From Haliclona indistincta (lineage: Eukaryota > Porifera > Demospongiae > Haplosclerida > Chalinidae): 64,000 nt of DNA. The position numbers were made by a program, and so were the translations under genes. Of the stretch, positions 22,147-32,778 are shown piece after piece. The notes beneath the pieces were generated by a model that was given only the letters and a program-made list of their open reading frames with translations, made no database searches and was not told where the DNA came from. The stretch is taken from contig OZ024790.1 in the NCBI GenBank assembly GCA_964017065.1, forward strand, positions 5,135,294 to 5,199,293. The letters run 5' to 3'. The first letter of the stretch is position 1. Every line of letters begins with the position of its first letter.

Positions 22147-23031
22147 ATGAATGTACATGTAGGGTGCTCAATTTGCGCTGACACGATAGAAGACAGCTTC
22201 TCAGCCGCACCTTGTATCCACACTCCACTACTGCATACGTAGAAACTGCCTGAATACACTCTAACCATACATTTTAACGCTATTTCGGTGTCTTCCTTTA
22301 CTGATCTCTTTAGGTGGTCATATATTCCATCATGTTTGGTAAAAAAAAATACACATTGTGGTTGTCCATAATTTTCCTTTCTGCTCACAGTTTAAGTCAA
22401 TGGCTGTCACAACAAAAGAACTGTCCTCAGTGCAGAGAGCGCTGTCTTCCTTGGCAAGTACTGAAGCTGTTTCTTGATACAGACTCTAGGCAGAATGTCG
22501 GGAGCAGTCAAGGGGACAGTCTGTCTCCAGAAGAGTTAATGGTGAGAGAGTGTGCATGAAGAGAAGTGATGGTGGGGAGGGGGAGGTGATAGTGAGAGAA
22601 TGAGGAAGGGAATGGAAGGGTGAGAGTGAGAGTGAGAAAGAGGTTACATGAATAAGATCTGTTTTAATGTGATAGGAACAAGTGAAAAAACAAGACTCAC
22701 TTCTCAAAGAAAAAGGTACTATAAAGTGTATCCTTTGGTTGTCTCTTTCTGCCTATGTCACACACGATTGCAGTATGATAGTATTATTTTGTTTTGTTGA
22801 GCTCTACTGTGTTATCTGTACAGATGAAGCGATAGAGGAAGCTCACGAGATGCTGACAAGACGGAGAGATGAATTAAAGGCATGGAATGAGGCTACTCAT
22901 GTAAAAGTGCAGGTTGAGTAATAACCACAGTATCACTTGCACAGCTTTTCTGTGTCTTCAGATACTGATTGAATATGTGAGGAAAAGTGCTGAGAGGGTG
23001 AGGAGTGAGGAAACAGTGAGGGAGCTTTAAA
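22147..23031 (+). CDS. TRAIP-like RING/coiled-coil protein with degenerate RING
   Basis: Exons 22147-22238, 22391-22541, 22676-22715, 22824-22912 and 22962 onward join in frame; reading on from the last gives a stop at 23029-23031 and about 155 aa. The RING-like start is CSICADTIEDSFSAAPCIH, followed across the intron by LSQWLSQQKNCPQC. The layout matches TRAIP-family E3 ligases (RING, then coiled coil), which act in replication-stress responses. At the expected middle zinc ligands a His and a Cys are replaced (Leu and Thr), so E3 activity is doubtful. The coiled coil is short. A later exon-like segment at 23210-23650 may be a detached 3' part. A copy lacking exon 1 lies inverted at 57.6 kb. 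May be decaying. Confidence 0.5.
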
Positions 23032-23344
23032 CATTTCAAAAGTGAGATTTGTTCATAAATTACTCACCACACAACTATGCAGTAATACTGTGTTGTATAA
23101 GACTAGAGTTCTTTATCTTAGTGTCAAAACAACAATTCATGCTGTGTAGTTGAGTGTTATTATGAACCTGGATGTCTTCCTAGTGAATGACTAGCTTCTC
23201 TCCTTTCAGTATTCAGCTACTGCTGGACAGTAGTTCATCAGAAACTCAACAGCTGGTCAATTCATCCTCTGGAACTTCTTGAGAGAGCCATTGAGTCACC
23301 AAATTCACAAAAGATTTAAAAAGAATTTTAGAAAGGTGTGCGGG

Positions 23345-23650
23345 TATTAGTAGAGTATTCCTTACTCTCTCCTTTACTTTTCTCTCTCACTCAGTCCAAT
23401 GCCAGATGCAGTCAGAAATTTAATCAAGTTAGATACTTCAGCCAATCCTGTTCTTTCTAAGAAAGAACACTATGATTCACCTGATTCTGATTCCGCAACA
23501 GAACGCAAATCTTTAACTCAATTCATAACAAGAAATATAAATTTGCTCCTCGTCAAGGTAGTGGTATATTCAAGAAGCCCGCCTCTAGTACACTGAGGAC
23601 ACAATATAAACAGACAAGCTTGTTCCCCAAATTTTTTTGAAATTCTGATT
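23345..23650 (+). pseudogene. TRAIP-like 3' exon fragment, copy 2
   Basis: Same segment as 3.99-4.31 kb, with acceptor TTTCTCTCTCACTCAG and a short open stretch beginning MPDAVRNLIKLDTSANPVL. Here it lies downstream of the RING-like exons, consistent with an ancestral 3' exon, but the intermediate exon at 23210 does not join in frame with the upstream ones. Confidence 0.45.
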
Positions 23651-25036
23651 ATTATTATTATTACAATGTAGTGAGCAACATAAAATACCAGCAGTGGGAA
23701 TTATGAATTTTGTTATTGGTAGACCCAAAACTAGAGTACATGTACTTAGTGCTGTCTACTAGTCACATATGGACGCAGTGGTTTTTAGAGTATCAGTGTG
23801 CAACCAAAGTACTTAGCACAGTATCATGTCAATCTAGACTAATAATTATTATTGTGACAGCTATAATGTGGATATTGTGATAAAATTAGAATGTTACACT
23901 GGGCTCTAGAGAAGCTCAACTACATGTATTGATGCTGGTAGTGCCAGATACATCTCATCTGCAAAAAATGGTCATTAAAATCACGAAATTTAGGTCCCAC
24001 TATCGGCAATGATAATGTATCATTTTGACAGCACAGCACAAACCAGTTGTACTATAAACAAGATACTGGAATGCACAATACTTGTTTAACTAGACAATGC
24101 TTGCTATCAAAGGTAAAACACTCCTTGTACATCAAGCTGGAGCCGCTTTGTCAGTCAGATATCATGGCGTCACTGTCAGCTCTTACCATTGTTTATCGAT
24201 ACTTGTTTTTCGTTCCAGATTCTGTCTCTCATGTATACACAACTTGATGACTCTTGAAATTAACTTGCTCAACTTGTTAAGTGCACGAGTATAGTTTGAA
24301 TGGACAGCAGCACAGTACAGTCTTTCATCAATGATGTTGTGACAGTGTTTTCATCGATCCTTTAACCCCTTCAACTCTGACCTTGTTTCAGTCTCAAACA
24401 TTCTCTCACTTCTGCTCCTCTACCCAGCTAGCTGTGTCTTGGTCAACAGATCTGTGCATAAGGAGTAGGCATAAATGAGTGAGGGAGTGAATGAGCAAAT
24501 GAAGTGAAAGCTACACTCACCAGCTGAACAGAGCATACTTCCAGCTGATGAATGAATGGATTGACTAGAAGAGCTAAAAGCAGACCATCGAATAAGTCAG
24601 CAAGCCAGATGCTAGTCTTCTGTCTAAATAGTTTACAGCTGAAATAGTATGTACATTGTGAGATTAGACAGTAAGTCAGGAGTACCTTACTTTAAAATTT
24701 CAAATTTGCGCGCCGAATAGAGGCATACACACGTCACATCCATATTCACCTCCTCAAAAGAGAAGAGTACCCCAAAATGGCGAGTACATGTCTTCCACTG
24801 CAAGTTGCAGTACTCAGTTAAACAGATTTGGTCTGTCTAGCTCGTGTGTAGGATAGTCCCTTAGGACGTTCTTGAAGGTAGTCAGGTACAATAGCAGGGT
24901 TGTACGTACAGTACATGCCAGACTGTTTGAAATTCTGACTTCTACTGTATATTTACTGCACTCACTACTACTAATATAACAAGAGTTTATAATGTCAGTT
25001 TTTGAATCCGCATTGTTCCCAGTGTAATTATTTGTC
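23651..25036. other. Spacer upstream of zinc-finger gene 4
   Basis: Duplicate of 4.31-5.65 kb, with the same antisense exon fragment and the same relic promoter/first exon near 24.70-24.81 kb. No gene. Confidence 0.5.
24341..24425 (-). repeat. Antisense fragment of zinc-finger exon 5, second copy
   Basis: Equivalent to 4971-5058, again opposite in orientation to the zinc-finger gene downstream. Confidence 0.75.
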
Positions 25037-25053
25037 TTTAAATTTTCGCGCGC
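25037..25053 (+). promoter_or_regulatory. E2F-like GCGCGC box, zinc-finger gene 4
   Basis: TTTAAATTTTCGCGCGC about 90 bp before the ATG at 25143. Confidence 0.45.
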
Positions 25054-25142
25054 TAGATGAAAAGAAATGACACGCCCATAAACACGTTTGCATATTGAGT
25101 CAGTTGAGTGACGACTACATGTACTGGCACCTTAGATCTTAG

Positions 25143-27721
25143 ATGTCTTCCACTGCTCGTTGTGAGTCTACCAGCTGGTGTATGGTGTTACTAGTAATGT
25201 TGTCCTCCTCGTGTAGTGAACGGTCTGTCCGCTCGACGCCGCTGTGTATCAGAAACAGCTACACGTGGCGATGGTTAGCATATCTAGCACAGGTTATAGC
25301 TTGGGTGATCCTCTCTCCTCTTCAGCCATTCCTCACCAACTGCTAGCCAAGATTGACCAGGTCCTCTCACTAGCTCACACTCACAACCTCCCTACGGTTA
25401 CACCCACTCAAGTACTCAACCATCTTGACCTTGCCTACCAATATGGTCGACTGGTCCCACACACACCAGCATTGGACGAGTATGGCAGAGCTTACAAGAG
25501 CTACTTGGATAGTTTAGCAGAGGGAGAGGAAGACAGGACGAGAGAGGAGTTGGAGAAATGTGAACAATGCTCAGGTACAGCATCATGTTATAATCAGCTC
25601 ATGATGTCCCCTCTCGATCCTTTCAGAGAAGGCAGTTGAAGAAGCTGTGAGGAACTGTGAGCTGGTGAAGAGGAGAGAGCAGGAGGAAGAGGATACAGTG
25701 ACTCTTGAGGAACTAGAGAAGCAACGTGTTGAAGCATTGAATCTAGTGGAGAAGGAGAGGGATATTGTGGAGCAGGAGAGAGCTGTGTATGACAGTATTG
25801 CAGACAAGATCAGTAAGAGACACACGCCACACAATATACTGATGTACTAATGTACTCACACAGAGAAACTCAAGAGTGATTTACATGATGCCATGTATAA
25901 TTTCGATGTGGAGTTCACAGCGACAATGAGAGACTTGAAGACAAAGAGGTTCACTAACCTTGGGAGACAGGAGCAGCTGAATGAGAGATTATGCAATCTT
26001 GAGAACAGCGTGATAGAGCAACGAGTACAGGAGACAGACGTGAGAGAATATTTGAGAGAAAGCAGGTCAGAGTTGAAGGGGTTAAAGGATCGATGGAGAA
26101 CATTGTCAACATTGATCAATCATGAACAACACTGGATTGGTACAATAGGCAAGGTGAGTGAGCGAGCAAGTGAGTAGGAGAGCGAGTGTGAGTGACACTC
26201 TTTCTCTCTCATTCATAGAAGTACTATGATGTGTTCTCAGAGCTCAATACTGCAGACCAGGACACACACTTAGAGGCAGCCATCAGTATCTTGGACACTA
26301 TGGAAGGTGTGGCTAGCTGAGACACTATACTAGCATGTACTGTGATGGTCTGTTCAGAGTGTATACAGCTAGTCACAGAGGATGCAGTCAACAAGAAGAG
26401 GCGTAGTCTTGAGGAGCAGCAACAGGAGTGGAGTGATGTGAAGCTACAGTACTTGCTACAGCTACGATACTCCATTGTAACGTGTGTGTGCATACACAAG
26501 ATGAGAGATGAAGAAAGCAGTGAGAGTCATGATAAGGTACCAACCTTACTCATCCTGCCTGCTGCACTGTCTCTCTCTATTATCAGAGACTGGGTGAGCT
26601 ATTTGAGAAGCTATCAGTCGTCAGTGATCAGATACACTCACTCAACCCTCTCATTGAACTGGTCACAGTAGAGACTGTTTGTGAGTGATAATTTACATTG
26701 TTCTACTTCAACTTTTTGCACAATAAATTTTAGATGAGTCTACAGTACAGCGTGTTACCCAGGCTAGCCGTGGTGTGGGCGTGGCAAACACTAGTATCCA
26801 TGGTATTGTCTGTAAGAGTCATCAAACAGCACAGATAGATCAGGAGACAGATTGTGAGCCAGTGTTGATGGAGGAGAACGAAATGACGGCTGAGGAACAT
26901 GATGAGAGCGTGGATGAGAATGTGCTGGGAGAGAATGAGGACCAGGACGAGAATGAGGAGGAAGAGAATGAGTCAGAGAGTGAGGACAGGAATGAGTCCG
27001 AGAGTGAGGACTGGAATGAGTCCGAGAGTGAGGACAAAGATTTTGATGAAGAGGTAGGCAGTGTTTTAGCTATTCTTCTTATCGTTCCTAATAATCTATT
27101 GTACAACAGCAGATTACGACTGACCACACCCAAACAGTGAATACTGAAGAACCTGTTGATGCAGTAAGGTCTGAACCATCTGAGGAAGGTTGTTCATCTC
27201 AATCTCTTTCAAGCAAGTCACACCAGAGCCCACACTGCCCTTACTCTGCAACAAAGCATCGAGTCTTAAAACTTTACATCCGTTCTCACTCCTTCAGTAG
27301 ACAAACGCGCATTCAATCAGTAACTGATCAAGTTAAAGCCAAATGTCGAACTGGTCGCGTCCAAACCAAGAGGTTGCACCAATGCCCACACTGTTCCTAC
27401 TCTACCAAACGGACTGACCATTTGAAAAGACACGTTTGTATCCATACTGGAGAGAAGCCATACCCATGTGCCGAATGTGGGAAATGCTTCACTCGACTTT
27501 CACATCTCCAAGCACATAACCGCACCCATACTGGAGAGAAACCATACTCATGCACAGAATGTGGAAAATGCTTCACTCAACTTTCAAGTCTCCGAGCACA
27601 TAACCGCACCCATACTGGAGAGAAACCATACTCATGCGCTGAATGTGGGAAGTGCTTCACTTGGCATTCAAGTCTCCGAAACCATAACCGCTCCCATACC
27701 AGAGAGAAACGTGTGCGATGA
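25143..27721 (+). CDS. C2H2 zinc-finger protein 4, duplicate of gene 1
   Basis: Same ten-exon layout as gene 1, about 697 aa, with the one-exon acidic region rich in ESESED. Four canonical fingers follow the degenerate one. Differences from gene 1 include Arg to Cys in the first finger (RHVCIH against RHVRIH), a Leu for Arg in the degenerate finger (VLKLYIRSH) and Leu for Pro in the second (FTRLSHLQAH). Intron 2 and the first intron differ slightly in length. All splice sites kept. Heads the second duplicated block. Confidence 0.85.
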
Positions 27722-28625
27722 TTTGCTCATTTGGATATTTGTGTTGCAGCTGTCATTATCAATACCTGTTATAATTATTTGTGGTCATAATACTGATGTG
27801 CAGTTTGTAGGGACAGTGAGGGGCTCATGTTACAGTGCGTGGGCAAGCTCTAGTATTGCTCAAGGAGTCTAGCTGGGCTGAAATGTTATCTTCAGTCGGC
27901 ACTACTGCTAGCCTTAAAGTTGTTTAGTCTTTATATTTTAGAGTCTGGAAATGGAACATACGTGAGCGACAACTTCATTTGCTTTTCTTTCAGCTTCACC
28001 ATATTTTCTCTGAGAATGTGCTCTTCATCGTATGAAGATGTCATAAGTTTATCAGTGTGTTGGTATAGTGGTTGCTAAGGAAAGTTTCTAAACAATGGTA
28101 GCACAGGAAGCGTCTACTACTGGATGCACCATATGGATGTAAGTACTACCCGTCTAGACGGGTAGTAGATGCAAGGGCGTGGGCAAGTAGATGCAGAGGG
28201 CGAGTAGATGGAGAGAGGCGAGTAGATGCACCACGCCTTTTATAAGCCTATAGTGAGCTTGATTAGAACAGGCGGGAAATATAGAATAGAGCAAGCAAGA
28301 ACGCAGTTTCACAGCGGTGCAGATAAACCGGAATATCGAAGAAAATATCTGGTTCTGAAGCAATAAGTGATCATGACAATAGCACTGTTAAAATACAATA
28401 CAAAAGTGCTATACAATTATACTTGTGCTTGTGTCTTTTAGTCGTCCCTCTAGCCATCTCTTTCACCTGAATCCTTCTCTAATTTTCTCTGCCTTCCCTG
28501 TGAAAAGTGAATTAGTAATTTTGTTGAGCTCCTGCGTGAGGTCGCCCACGCATTACTGACTAATTACGAGCCCCGCCTACACTGGCAACAGTCATTTCTG
28601 AACTACAGTAACCACACAATATTTA
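27722..28625. other. Spacer after zinc-finger gene 4
   Basis: Matches 8.32-9.61 kb but lacks the LINE fragment; the junction at 28144 is a palindrome. No gene. Confidence 0.45.
28144..28167. repeat. 24-bp perfect palindrome at a deletion junction
   Basis: TACTACCCGTCTAGACGGGT plus its last four bases, self-complementary throughout. It sits where about 370 bp present in the first block is missing. Confidence 0.85.
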
Positions 28626-29722
28626 TGCCTCGGTGGGCGGAGCCACGAGGCATACAGTAGTCGTGGTGTCAGTCATTCAGTCATTCTGTCTGTCAGTCAG
28701 TCTGTCGCAACGATTTCTCGTAGCTCGCTGAAAACTAATCGCTGAAACAAGCAACACGGGTAGAAATCGATACTTGCTCGGATTTGAATTTTCAGAAGTT
28801 TGATTTTAAAGCTTAGTGCGTAAGTTACCGCGTGAATTGCTCACGGCTGGTTCAGTTTTGTGGCGCACGCTGAAAGTTAAGCTCTGAAACTAGCAATGCA
28901 AGTAGTACACGGTATTATCTCGCTCTAGAACATGTGAAAACTTTATACGAAGCTTTGTTCGTGAGTTATGGCGCAATTTGCTCACCGGCTCGCGATCGAG
29001 CTGTTGCTGGCGATCTGGAAAGGCAAAGCTATGTCTGTCTGTCTGTATGTATGTCTTTCCGCTCTAGTTCTGAAAGACGGCGAAGAATCAGCTGGTGGTA
29101 ATTGCAATATCGACATAACACGTTAAGAGCTCGAACTTGATGGTCTTAGATTTTTGAATTAAAGCTTTGTTCGTGAGTTATGGCGTGATTTGCTTACTTT
29201 GTTTACCGTTGCTGGCGATCTGGACTTCTCCGAAGTCGAATGTGTCCATGGTTAACTGGCTAGTATATTGTAGGTTTGATCTGGACTACAGGATAGCGTG
29301 GTGGGTCCGAATAACATTCAGCAAAACCGAAAAAAGCTAGCTGCTACAAGCATGGCTGCTTTGTGCACGCCCAGCTAACTATTACACTGTGGTAGCATAC
29401 TATTGGCTTCTGTTATTTTTGCCAGCTTGTATGACCATTGTACTTTATAAATCTGTTATAATCATCATCTGCTGTATGTAGTTGCTGTGTGTTGACTGTC
29501 AAAGCCTCATGTCCAGTGTGCAGTATGCATGCAATTCCACCGAGGCATCTGCACCATGGTGCTTCATTGTGTATGTTTTTATAAGTTGTCAGCCACTAAC
29601 ATAGTGTTCAACTAGCAACAGCAGACTTTCATAACTGCTTGTGTATTTCAGTTCAGCGTATTTAGTCAGACAGGCATGTATGCATAACATTCCACCGAGG
29701 CATAAGCACCTTCGGTGCCTAG
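28626..29722. mobile_element. 1.1-kb element with TTA target duplication
   Basis: The duplicate at 9.61 kb has one TTA and no insert; here TTA flanks both ends (28623-28625, 29723-29725). The left end starts TGCCTCGGTGGGCGGAGCC and the right end carries CCACCGAGGCATAAGCACC then a small hairpin and CTAG. A 3-bp TTA duplication suits PIF/Harbinger, while the terminal hairpin plus CTAG recalls Helitron 3' ends, so class is open. Internally a motif of about 40 bp (GTGAGTTATGGCG) repeats three times near 28.81, 28.95 and 29.16 kb. No transposase ORF. A related end remnant is at about 38.35 kb. Confidence 0.65.
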
Positions 29723-30776
29723 TTAGTACTGGTTCTTTCTCCGGTTAAACTAGATTCTGGCTATGCCGCCGCATCGTTAGTTCACAAACTTACAGGCACA
29801 ATGTCTGGACACTGTTGAAACGTTCTCGATTCTGTACTTAGCCCTAGTCTGCCTGTACCACGTGCTTTATGATGTGCAAAATGATCAGGAATTTCTTACA
29901 TGTGATTCACTCTAGGACATGAGTGTGTGTGTGTGCAGTAGGCGAGGTGAAGAGCCATTGAGAGTTACGTAAAGCTACAGTACTAGCCCACATTCAGTGC
30001 ATGAGGCAGCAGATACTGAAACATCTACTCCATGAGTGTCCCACACAATGCCGCCATGAGTAAGTGCAAGAACTATATTTATATCGATTTTTTTACTGCG
30101 ATAAAAATACATTATTTAGTCCAGGGTGAATACAATGAATAAAATAAAGCAGTGGTGTAGGGAATGATACAAAATAGCTAGAAGAAAAAAATTGTTAGTT
30201 CAAAGGAGACCACGAGCTCTCAGCTCTAATGACATCCACAGACAGTAGTGGTGTTGTTTTTGAAGGTCTTCCAACAGCTGACCGATGTCCTCGGAAGCAT
30301 AAGATGGATGATCTCAGAAGGGAAAAAGACAGGACACATCTCAGCCAGGCCATTGTAAACAGCTCAACTTGAACCTTGATTAAAACAATTTTCAAAAGTT
30401 ATTGACCCTCTCACATCCCTCAATATAGTACATTCTAGAAGGCAATATCAGTGCACCATAATCAATATTGCTAGACCATAATCAGACAATAATACCTATT
30501 ATAGTGTACGTCTACACTATATTATAGTACTGTGTGATTTGTGATTCAAGCTCTAATCCTGGCTCACTTTAGTCTAGCTTGCTAGACCCTCAACGCTCTC
30601 TCGGTCTAGCAAGCTTGACTAGGCTCACTTACAATGAAGAATATTTACCAAAATAATGTCTCTATCAAGTCAGGTTGTAGGCAGCAGTACCTTAATGATG
30701 GACGACACTAAGATCATGACTTCTGTGTTGCGAAAGAGACAAAAAAAAAAGATTTCGTACAGAGCTCCAGAAACTG
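29723..30776. other. Spacer between element and zinc-finger gene 5
   Basis: Duplicate of 9.61-10.65 kb, including the conserved stem-loop at 30571-30620. No gene. Confidence 0.45.
30571..30620. repeat. Conserved stem-loop upstream of gene 5
   Basis: Same as 10446-10495 with a single arm mismatch. Confidence 0.65.
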
Positions 30777-30866
30777 TTTTAAATTCCGCGCGCATGTTTG
30801 GGAAATAGAACGCATGCCCACATTTTAAAGTCAACTTGACACGTGTAGTCAGAGCGAGAGTCAGAG

Positions 30867-32074
30867 ATGTCCTCGGCTGCTGGTAAGTCACTGGTGTAGT
30901 GCTTGTTACTAGTAATGTTGTCCTCCTCGTATAGTGAACGGTCTGTCCGCTCGACGTCGCTATGTATCAGAAACAGCTACACGCGGCGATGGTTAGCATA
31001 CCACAGGTTGTAGCTTGGGTGATCCTCTCTCCTCTTCAGCCATTCCTCACCACTTCATTCCTCACCACTTCTTATCATTCCTAATAATCTATTGTACAAC
31101 AGCAGATTACCACTGACCACACCCAAACAGTGGATACTGAAGAACCTGTTGATGCAGTGAGGTCTGAACCATCTGAGGAAGGTTGTTCATCTCAATCTCT
31201 TTCAAGCAAGTCACACCAGAGCCCACACAGCCCTTACTCTGCAACAAAGCATCGAGTCTTAAAACTTCACATCCGTTCTCACTCAATCAGTAGACAAACG
31301 CACATTCAATCAGTAACTGATCAAGTTAAAGCCAAATGTCGAACTGTTCGTCTCCAAACCAAGACGTTGCACCAATGCCCACACTGTTCCTATTCTACCA
31401 AACGGGCTGGCGATTTGACAAAACACATTCGTACCCATACTGGAGAGAAACCATACTCATGCACAGAATGTGATAAGTGCTTTAATCAGCTTTCAAATCT
31501 CCACAAACATATCAGAACTCACACTGGAGAGAAACCATACTCATGCAAGGAATGTGGGTGGAGCTTTACTACATCCTCAAACTGCAGTACAGTGGAACCT
31601 CTCTAAAGCGGACACCATTGGGCCCAGCAAAATTGTCCCCTGTACAGAGGTGGCCCCAGTCGGGAGGTCAATAATTAGTGGGCGTGACCAATTTCGTAGC
31701 GCGGGACGATGCGGGTGCGTCAAAACCGACTGAAACTCGAGTCTGTCGTACTTCACGACAATCTAGGCATCACCACGAGGTATCTTTCAGGCCTTGCTCG
31801 ATTCTTGGAAGATCTCCAGGAGCAAGGTGTCACGCACACAGCGGGCTGTCCGCACTATCGAGTGTGTTAATGTATTACGCTGATCGTGTCGGACCGAATA
31901 TCGTGTCCGCAATACGGAATAGAGAGGTGGCCGCTATTCGGAATGTTTTATTGTATTACGTCAATGGAGTTTCAATCGGGACCGCGCGTTGGTGGCCCCA
32001 TTAGCGAGGTGTCCGTTATTGGGAATGTCCGTTAAGAGAGGTTCCACTGTAGACACATGAGTAGAATGCATTGA
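30867..32074 (+). pseudogene. C2H2 zinc-finger gene 5, deleted and interrupted
   Basis: Counterpart of gene 2. Exon 1 (ATG 30867), exon 2 and the start of exon 3 remain, then exons 3 to 10 are deleted: exon 3 runs after about 20 bp into the last intron. Splicing either way hits an early stop. The last exon still encodes a degenerate finger and two good fingers, but the third is split by a 460-bp MITE at 31590. The E2F-like box is present but mutated (AAATTCCGCGCGC, 30780-30793). The ORF starting at 31130 could at most give a short finger-only peptide. Confidence 0.85.
31590..32049. mobile_element. TA-flanked pogo/Tigger-like MITE, 460 bp
   Basis: Terminal inverted repeats start CAGTGGAACCTCTCTAAAGC and end GAGAGGTTCCACTG, with TA on both sides (31588-31589, 32050-32051); gene 2 has a single TA at this place. 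No transposase. A similar left end is at 45133. Confidence 0.85.
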
Positions 32075-32670
32075 ACTGGTCGTGTTATGATGTTGTGCAT
32101 AAGGAGCAGACAGAAATGAGTGAGGGAGTGAATGAGCAAATGAAGTGAAAGCGACACTCACCAGCTGAACAGAGCATACTTCCAGCTGATAATGAATGGA
32201 TTGGCTAGAAGAGCTAAAAGCAGACCATCGAATAAGCCAGCAAGCCAGATGCTAGTCTTCTGTCTAAATAGTTTACAGCTGAAATAGTATGTACATTGTG
32301 AGTTTAGACAGTAAGTCAGGAGTACCTTACTTTAAAATTTCAAATTTGCGTGCCAAATAGAGGCATACACGTCACATCCATATTCACCTCCTCAAAAGAG
32401 AAGAGTACCCCAAATGGCGAGTACATGTCTTCCACTGAAAGTTGCAGTACTCAGTTAAACAGATCTGGTCTGTCTAGCTCGTGTGTAGGATAGTCCCTTA
32501 GGACGTTCTTGAAGGTAGTCAGGTACAATAGCAGGGTTGTACGTACAGTACATGCCAGACTGTTTGAAATTCTGACTTCTACTGTATATTTACTGCACTC
32601 ACTACTACTAATATAACAAGAGTTTACTTTTTTTAATGTCAGTTTTTGAATCCGCATTGTTCCCATTTGT
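32075..32670. other. Spacer between zinc-finger genes 5 and 6
   Basis: Matches 13.38-13.97 kb. No gene. Confidence 0.45.
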
Positions 32671-32688
32671 CTTTAAATTTTCGCGCGC
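32671..32688 (+). promoter_or_regulatory. E2F-like GCGCGC box, zinc-finger gene 6
   Basis: TTTAAATTTTCGCGCGC about 90 bp before the ATG at 32779. Confidence 0.45.
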
Positions 32689-32778
32689 TAGTTGAAAAGA
32701 AATGACACGCCCATAAACACGTGTGCGCATCCGAGTCAGTTGAGTGACGGCTACATGTTCTGGCACCTTAGATCTTAG

